From the NCBI GenBank assembly GCA_009775365.1, contig VSPM01000033.1, positions 1 through 28,190 of the forward strand: DNA of 28,190 nucleotides, read 5' to 3'. Positions within the stretch are counted from its first letter, which is position 1, and every line of letters starts with the position of its first letter. Below the pieces are notes generated by a model. It made no database searches. It was given only the letters and a program-made list of their open reading frames with translations, and was not told the origin of the DNA. A program made the translations under genes and the position numbers. Below are positions 23,680 through 28,190 of the stretch, one piece after another. The stretch comes from Muribaculaceae bacterium (GTDB lineage Bacteria; Bacteroidota; Bacteroidia; Bacteroidales; Muribaculaceae).

Positions 23680-24624
23680 ATGAGCAATTATCTTCCGCCC
23701 ATAAAGGTTTTCGCAGGCACAAAAAGTCACTACCTGGGAGAGTCAATCTGTAAGGATTTGGGCATTGAATTAGGCAAAATGAAGATAGAGACATTCGCCG
23801 ACGGAGAATTTGAGGTTTGCTTCGAAGAGTCAATCCGTGGCGCGGAGGTCTATCTGGTTCAGTCAACGTTCCCTAACTCCGATAATCTGATGGAGCTTCT
23901 CCTGATGATTGACGCGGCGAAACGAGCTTCGGCAGCCACAGTTGTGGCGGTTGTTCCCTATTTCGGATGGGCGCGTCAGGACCGTAAGGATAAGCCAAGG
24001 GTGTCGATAGCCGCCAAACTGGTAGCCGACCTTTTGAGCGTAGCGGGAATCAACCGTCTTATAACGATGGACCTTCATGCAGACCAGATTCAAGGATTCT
24101 TCAATGTGCCTGTAGATCATCTTTATGCTTCATCCATCTTTATTCCATATATCGAGAGCCTGCATCTTGAAGATATGGTGATAGCTTCACCCGATGTTGG
24201 CGGAGCAAAGCGAGCTAATTCTTATGCAAAGTATTTCGATGTTCCTCTGGTGCTTTGCCACAAGCAGCGTGCAAAAGCCAATGTGGTTGAGAAAATGACC
24301 GTTATCGGCGATGTTGAGGGCAAGAATGTAGTTCTTGTCGACGACATCAGCGACACAGCCGGCACAATCACAAAGGCAGCCGACCTTCTTCTTGCAAACG
24401 GCGCCAAGTCAGTGAGGGCTCTTTGCAGTCATGCGGTGATGAGTGACCCTGCTACTGAGAGAGTGAAAAATTCCGGTCTCACAGAGATTATTTTCACAGA
24501 TTCTATCCCTTACAGAAGAGAGAATCCGAAAGCAGTGGTTCTGCCGGTTGCTAAATTGTTTGCCGACACCATCCGCAGAATCCATAACAATCAGTCGATT
24601 TCATCTCAATATCTTTTCAAGTAA
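23680..24624 (+). CDS. prs: Ribose-phosphate pyrophosphokinase (PRPP synthetase)
   Basis: 314-residue class I PRPP synthetase: makes phosphoribosyl pyrophosphate from ribose 5-phosphate and ATP for purine, pyrimidine, NAD, histidine and tryptophan synthesis. Motifs seen are FADGEFEV (39-46), the ATP-binding YFGWARQDRKD (94-104), the metal-binding DLHADQIQGFF (His133) and the ribose-5-phosphate loop VDDISDTAGT (220-229). Length and start are normal. The gene lies 36 bases after the GH13 amylase and ends before a 23-base inverted repeat shared with a convergent gene. Confidence 0.98.
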   Translation: MSNYLPPIKVFAGTKSHYLGESICKDLGIELGKMKIETFADGEFEVCFEESIRGAEVYLVQSTFPNSDNLMELLLMIDAAKRASAATVVAVVPYFGWARQDRKDKPRVSIAAKLVADLLSVAGINRLITMDLHADQIQGFFNVPVDHLYASSIFIPYIESLHLEDMVIASPDVGGAKRANSYAKYFDVPLVLCHKQRAKANVVEKMTVIGDVEGKNVVLVDDISDTAGTITKAADLLLANGAKSVRALCSHAVMSDPATERVKNSGLTEIIFTDSIPYRRENPKAVVLPVAKLFADTIRRIHNNQSISSQYLFK

Positions 24625-24672
24625 TCAGGCGATAAGAATTATTGAATAAGTAATCGCGAAATATTACAGAAA

Positions 24673-24732
24673 AGCCATACAACACAACGGCCCCGCATCA
24701 TTGCAGATACGGGGCCGTTGTGTTGTATGGCT
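24673..24732. terminator. 23-bp perfect inverted repeat between prs and the barrel gene
   Basis: Positions 24673-24695 and 24710-24732 are exact reverse complements around a 14-base loop. The stem is capped by CGGGGCCG. It lies 48 bases after prs and 6 bases after the stop codon of the convergent barrel gene (24739), so it probably serves both. The leftward exit reads TTTCTGTAATATTT; the rightward exit lacks a T tract. Confidence 0.75.
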
Positions 24733-24738
24733 ATAGCC

Positions 24739-26115
24739 TCAGAAAGGGAAGTTTATGCCGAAGTTGAAAGCGGCATTTGAATTCAGTGGTATGCCCTGCT
24801 TGGAAAGTTTCCCAAGTGTGTGGTCCATGCCTGCGAAGAGATTAAATCCTGTGGTGTGGATGTTCAGAAGCCACCCGAATCCCACTCCATATGTGCCTGC
24901 GCTCAGGTTGACATCGGCTGAAAGGAAATTTACAGGATTCACATTTGCCGAGAGGCGGAATTGTGTCCATGTGTATGACCCGTTTATGTGAGTGGAGTTG
25001 AGAAGGCCGAAATGAAGCCTGCGATACACCGGTAGTTCCCACTGTGCGGCAAAATTAAGAGTGGCTGCCAGCGCGCGGGTCCGCGAAGAGAGTTCTCCAT
25101 TGTCGTCGAGCTGATATAGCTGTGCGAGGTCGTCGGTGAGGCGGTCCCACTCATTGTCGAAAGAGTTGGAGGCATTGTCGTCGGCATTGAAGATGTATTT
25201 ATCGGTGTCGAAAGTCTTCGTGCCGTTTGTCGAGGCCCACTGGGTTTTGCCCCAGTTAATGAATCCGAGGTCGAGAACAGCGGCCGAGAAAGTGAAGTCA
25301 TTCCACTTATATTGGGCGCCAAGGTCAAGGCCAAGGCCGAATCCTGAAAGTTTATAGTCATCTTCGATTTTGCCGCCCGACACATAGTCTTTTCCAGTCT
25401 GGCTGCTGCGTTCGAGGTCATATCTGAAACCGCCGATAGAGGCATAAATATCTGCATTTGACTGCACAGTCCATTTGTCTTCTCCAAGAACGAGTTTTGC
25501 CTCGTTGAATTTGAAATCGACATTTCCGGCGCCTACAAGCACTTTGAGAGTGGCGCCGACACGCAATCCTGGCACTTGCTTAATGTCGCGAGAGTGGTTC
25601 AATGCAATCTGGGCATAGGCATGGGCGTTGCCGAACATATTCTCAATGTCGTATGTGCTGTTGGTTATACCCTCTTTTGCAAGCGAGAAGAACGCTCCCG
25701 GCACAGAGATGTCGGCGTTGGCAACTGCGCTGAGTGAAACCGTGTTGTAGCCTCCAAGAGCCTTGAAGCCAACAGAAAGAATGTCGATTTTGTTGGCCGT
25801 GCCAATACGGTTTTTGTCATGGATTCTGCTCATTGCTTCGCTTGTGGAGATTCCGGGATTGGTGAAAAGCACAGTTTTGCCGTTAAGCGAATACACCACA
25901 TCCGACACATGAAGATTGCCGTGCATGTTAAAATTGAGATTTCCCAATGTAGGAAACGACACAAACCCTTTTTCATTGCCGAAGGCAGGATTCATCTGGA
26001 ATCTGTAGTCGTAGTTGTCGAGGAAATATCCAGAATATGTGGTCTGGGCGTTCAGGCTCGCGGCTCCGACAAGAAGACCGGAGCATATCATTATTTTCTT
26101 AAGATAAGAATTCAT
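24739..26115 (-). CDS. DUF5723-like outer-membrane beta-barrel protein
   Basis: 458-residue secreted protein with a clear signal peptide (1-24, LNAQ/TTYSG). The rest is alternating hydrophobic/polar strands rich in G, N and aromatic residues. It ends in FNFGINFPF, a C-terminal aromatic as expected for an outer-membrane barrel. I assign it to the DUF5723 type because of the early FLDNYDYRFQMNPAF segment, found in that Bacteroidetes family as I remember it. Function is unknown. It lies 45 bases downstream of a lipoprotein gene on the same strand, probably in one transcript, and ends at the 24673-24732 hairpin. Confidence 0.8.
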   Translation of the reverse strand: MNSYLKKIMICSGLLVGAASLNAQTTYSGYFLDNYDYRFQMNPAFGNEKGFVSFPTLGNLNFNMHGNLHVSDVVYSLNGKTVLFTNPGISTSEAMSRIHDKNRIGTANKIDILSVGFKALGGYNTVSLSAVANADISVPGAFFSLAKEGITNSTYDIENMFGNAHAYAQIALNHSRDIKQVPGLRVGATLKVLVGAGNVDFKFNEAKLVLGEDKWTVQSNADIYASIGGFRYDLERSSQTGKDYVSGGKIEDDYKLSGFGLGLDLGAQYKWNDFTFSAAVLDLGFINWGKTQWASTNGTKTFDTDKYIFNADDNASNSFDNEWDRLTDDLAQLYQLDDNGELSSRTRALAATLNFAAQWELPVYRRLHFGLLNSTHINGSYTWTQFRLSANVNPVNFLSADVNLSAGTYGVGFGWLLNIHTTGFNLFAGMDHTLGKLSKQGIPLNSNAAFNFGINFPF

Positions 26116-26160
26116 GTATTGCTGATTCTAAAGAGATTATAAGATAAAATATGCGCTCGG

Positions 26161-27921
26161 TCATAACTCTTTGATGTAGTTGCCGGTCACTTTTGCGCGA
26201 ATGTTTTTGAGTGTGAGTGTCTGCGAAGGAGAAAGTGCCTTGTCGGAATCCGGTTTTACAGTCGCGGTGAATGTAATTCCGTCGAGGTGTTTCACTTCGC
26301 CGGTGATTCTTATAGTGAGCGGAGTGTCTTGCGCGTTGGCCGGTATTTCCGCACCTTCTATAGTCACCCCTGAAATCTGGTTTCCGTTGATGTCGATGGG
26401 ATATCCGGAGAGGTGCGCGCTAAGAGGCAGTGTGCTGCTCACCGTCATCGACAGTTCGAGTGTGCTTATCGTGATAGCGTCGACATCATCATCGTTCCAA
26501 CCGTTTTTGGTTTCGGTATATATGATTTTTGAATCGCTTCCGTTCTTCATTGCCAATGGTGCGATAAATTCCCAGTTGCCTTCAAGGGCATTTAGATTTC
26601 TGCCAAGTTCGAAATGAATCACGTTCTGTTCATACACCTGTGGCTCAACGAGCTCTATCCCGATGCTTGCAGGGATTCCGTTTCCGCTGATCACGTTTGA
26701 AAGCGATGTGAAAGCCACATGCTGAGGATTGGCATAGCCGTCAGGCACATTTTCAGGAGCCTGAGGAGAAAGGCAGAAGTTGTAAGGCCCGTCAACATTC
26801 TTGTTATATCCCACTTCGAAATATTCGTTGTCGAGGGTGAATTCTTTCGGGGCTTCATTATTACGGTGTGCTGTGAGGCAAAGTCCTGTCTGATACCCGA
26901 GATTTTCGTTAGCCACAGGATTGTTGACACTTAGATATATCTGCGGATTGGCAAGAATGAGGTCAGTGCCGTCTTGCGCGAGAAAGTCAGGAATGTCGGA
27001 AAGCGATATGGGAGAAATATTCATGGCGTCGCCTTCGAGCATGTAGCGTATTTTTCCCGACACGGCATTTGCCGCAAGGCAGGAGATTGAATAGTTCACA
27101 TTCAGAGTCACTGACTGAGGCAACTCTACTGCGGCATAACTTTTTGGGGCCATTACGAGATCAGCGCTCTCGATGTTGACATCCGCCTGAAGTTGCATAG
27201 AATGGCTTGAATAGTCAATAGCGCAGTTATTGTCGGGGAGATTAATTGCAGAAGCTTCCAAGACCACTTTTGCAATGCCTTCCTCAAGATAAAGTCTTGG
27301 AATCACAAGGCGACCTTCGTTGTAGTTCCCTTCAGGAAAAATATTTGTGATTGTCAATCCCTTGGGGAGGTCGAGATAGAGATTCTCGAGTGATATGTCG
27401 GCTAAGTTCGTAACCGAGGGGTCAGCCTCGAATGTCAGGGCTATCGACAAATCTGCAAAGATGTCGTCAATTGCCATGATTGAATTGTCGATATTATATG
27501 CAGAATATACTAACGACCTTCTTATAGGGTCTTGCATACTGAGAGTCAGAGAATTTTCAGAAACCCTGTTAGGAGCCTTGCGTGTGCTTCCTGTATTGAA
27601 GTTTATTGCAGAAGGCTGGATTGCGGGAGCGTTGGTGGTAAAAGCAGGTATTGAAATTGGGTCGGAAGCGAATGAGCCGCTTTCACGCACAGCATAGAAA
27701 GTCTCGCCGTTGATTGTGATTTCTTTAATCTGGTCACCCTCTTTGATGTCTATAATGTCGCCGAGAGTCACAACATCGATATTGATGGGGAGCACGAGGT
27801 CTTTCACCTTAAATTCGGAGGTGGTGTCGATGTCCGACAAATCATAGTTGTCGTCGATACAGCCGGTCAGAGAAACCATTGCCAAAAGAGGCAATCCTCC
27901 ATAGAGAAAAATTTGTTTCAT
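26161..27921 (-). CDS. Uncharacterised lipoprotein, 586 residues
   Basis: The N-terminus MKQIFLYGGLPLLAMVSLTGC has a lipobox (LTGC), with acylated Cys21. It is followed by IDDNYDLSDID; acidic residues after the cysteine fit surface export in Bacteroidetes. The remainder looks like several beta-sandwich repeats (segments such as ISLENLYLDLPKGLTI and ITISTLELSMTVS), with no enzymatic motif that I can see. It is first in a two-gene unit with the DUF5723-like barrel protein, which suggests a functional pair at the outer membrane. A two-hairpin leader and a promoter lie upstream. Function is not known. Confidence 0.8.
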   Translation of the reverse strand: MKQIFLYGGLPLLAMVSLTGCIDDNYDLSDIDTTSEFKVKDLVLPINIDVVTLGDIIDIKEGDQIKEITINGETFYAVRESGSFASDPISIPAFTTNAPAIQPSAINFNTGSTRKAPNRVSENSLTLSMQDPIRRSLVYSAYNIDNSIMAIDDIFADLSIALTFEADPSVTNLADISLENLYLDLPKGLTITNIFPEGNYNEGRLVIPRLYLEEGIAKVVLEASAINLPDNNCAIDYSSHSMQLQADVNIESADLVMAPKSYAAVELPQSVTLNVNYSISCLAANAVSGKIRYMLEGDAMNISPISLSDIPDFLAQDGTDLILANPQIYLSVNNPVANENLGYQTGLCLTAHRNNEAPKEFTLDNEYFEVGYNKNVDGPYNFCLSPQAPENVPDGYANPQHVAFTSLSNVISGNGIPASIGIELVEPQVYEQNVIHFELGRNLNALEGNWEFIAPLAMKNGSDSKIIYTETKNGWNDDDVDAITISTLELSMTVSSTLPLSAHLSGYPIDINGNQISGVTIEGAEIPANAQDTPLTIRITGEVKHLDGITFTATVKPDSDKALSPSQTLTLKNIRAKVTGNYIKEL

Positions 27922-27958
27922 GAAAAATGACAGTTAATTAAAAGTGGTTATTTTTCAA

Positions 27959-28012
27959 GACCGACAATAATGGTCGGTCATTTGGTCGGAATTAACCATT
28001 ATGTGGTCAATT
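27959..28012 (-). promoter_or_regulatory. Two hairpins in the leader of the lipoprotein gene
   Basis: GACCGAC (27959-27965) pairs exactly with GTCGGTC (27973-27979) around a 7-base loop. A second stem, AATTAACCA (27990-27998) with TGGTCAATT (28004-28012), has one mismatch and a 5-base loop. Given the promoter at 28019-28050, transcription would start near 28012, so the second hairpin would form the very 5' end of the mRNA. The word GGTCGG recurs nearby (27972-27977 and 27984-27989). Confidence 0.45.
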
Positions 28013-28018
28013 ATTCTG

Positions 28019-28050
28019 CAAATATAAGTAATAAACGGATTATTAGGAAA
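28019..28050 (-). promoter_or_regulatory. Promoter of the lipoprotein-barrel pair
   Basis: On the minus strand: TTTC (28050 to 28047, one mismatch to TTTG), a 20-base spacer and TATATTTG (28026 to 28019), followed by CA. It lies about 100 bases upstream of the lipoprotein ATG. The remaining bases to 28190 are AT-rich and hold no gene that I can support. Confidence 0.6.
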
Positions 28051-28190
28051 TTCTAAGCAGATTATTAACAATAAAATAATTCATATGCACGGAATACATA
28101 TTAAAATAATCATATTTAAGTAGATGACAAAAATTTGAAAACATCGAATTTTGGGGTATAAGTCGGACGCATAAGTATGGTCGAAATCTC

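Noticed and set aside
28177..28190. Possible plus-strand gene start (M-V-E-I) at the right edge
   Set aside because: Only four full codons and no matching promoter; not enough to call a gene.
1..28190. tRNA, rRNA, CRISPR array, prophage or toxin-antitoxin genes
   Set aside because: Looked for by eye on both strands; nothing with the expected structure or motifs was found.

Overview
The window is a chromosomal stretch from a gut-type Bacteroidales bacterium; I would guess the Muribaculaceae, but the family is inferred, not proven. Four things point to this group. Promoters fit the Bacteroidetes pattern TTTG-N19-21-TAnnTTTG rather than E. coli -35/-10 boxes. lpxC and fabZ are fused. A small protein of the DUF4295 family follows rpmB-rpmG. 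Serine palmitoyltransferase and a Na+-pumping methylmalonyl-CoA decarboxylase are both present. Ribosome binding sites are weak and A-rich, as is usual in this phylum.

Layout, left to right. At 1-190 there is the leader and possibly the first codons of a minus-strand gene leaving the window. dnaK follows (minus, 255-2153), with an unusual repeat-rich upstream region (2154-2669). Next come spt, the first enzyme of sphingolipid synthesis (plus, 2679-3866), a pRiA4b ORF-3-like acidic protein (plus), and a convergent 113-residue conserved hypothetical gene (minus). A five-gene minus-strand operon, mce-mmdA-oadG-BCCP-oadB (9918 to 5430), encodes methylmalonyl-CoA epimerase and the biotin-dependent sodium-pump decarboxylase that complete the succinate-to-propionate route. 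Divergent from it is the lipid A operon lpxD-lpxC/fabZ-lpxA (10144-13323). Then come a ribosomal protein operon rpmB-rpmG-DUF4295 (14125 to 13493) and a tsaD-cinA operon (16197 to 14364). tamB (16406-20965) is divergent from tsaD. A patatin gene and a cytoplasmic GH13 amylase form a pair (21036-23643), followed by prs (23680-24624). Last is a minus-strand lipoprotein plus outer-membrane-barrel pair (27921 to 24739).

Functional themes are envelope building (LpxD/LpxC-FabZ/LpxA for lipid A, Spt for sphingolipids, TamB for outer-membrane assembly, the barrel/lipoprotein pair), propionate fermentation with Na+ extrusion, and core translation and nucleotide functions (bL28, bL33, TsaD, PRPP synthetase, DnaK).

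I saw no transposase, phage gene, CRISPR array, tRNA or rRNA. Nearly all genes are recognisable housekeeping genes, so I do not claim a new defence or mobile system. The best leads are: paired direct repeats upstream of dnaK; a CinA without its MoCF domain; a terminator-like hairpin at the end of oadG inside the decarboxylase operon; very long perfect inverted repeats at gene ends; a two-hairpin leader before the uncharacterised lipoprotein/barrel pair; and the two uncharacterised convergent genes at 4129-5130. All positions were read by eye, without alignment or folding software.
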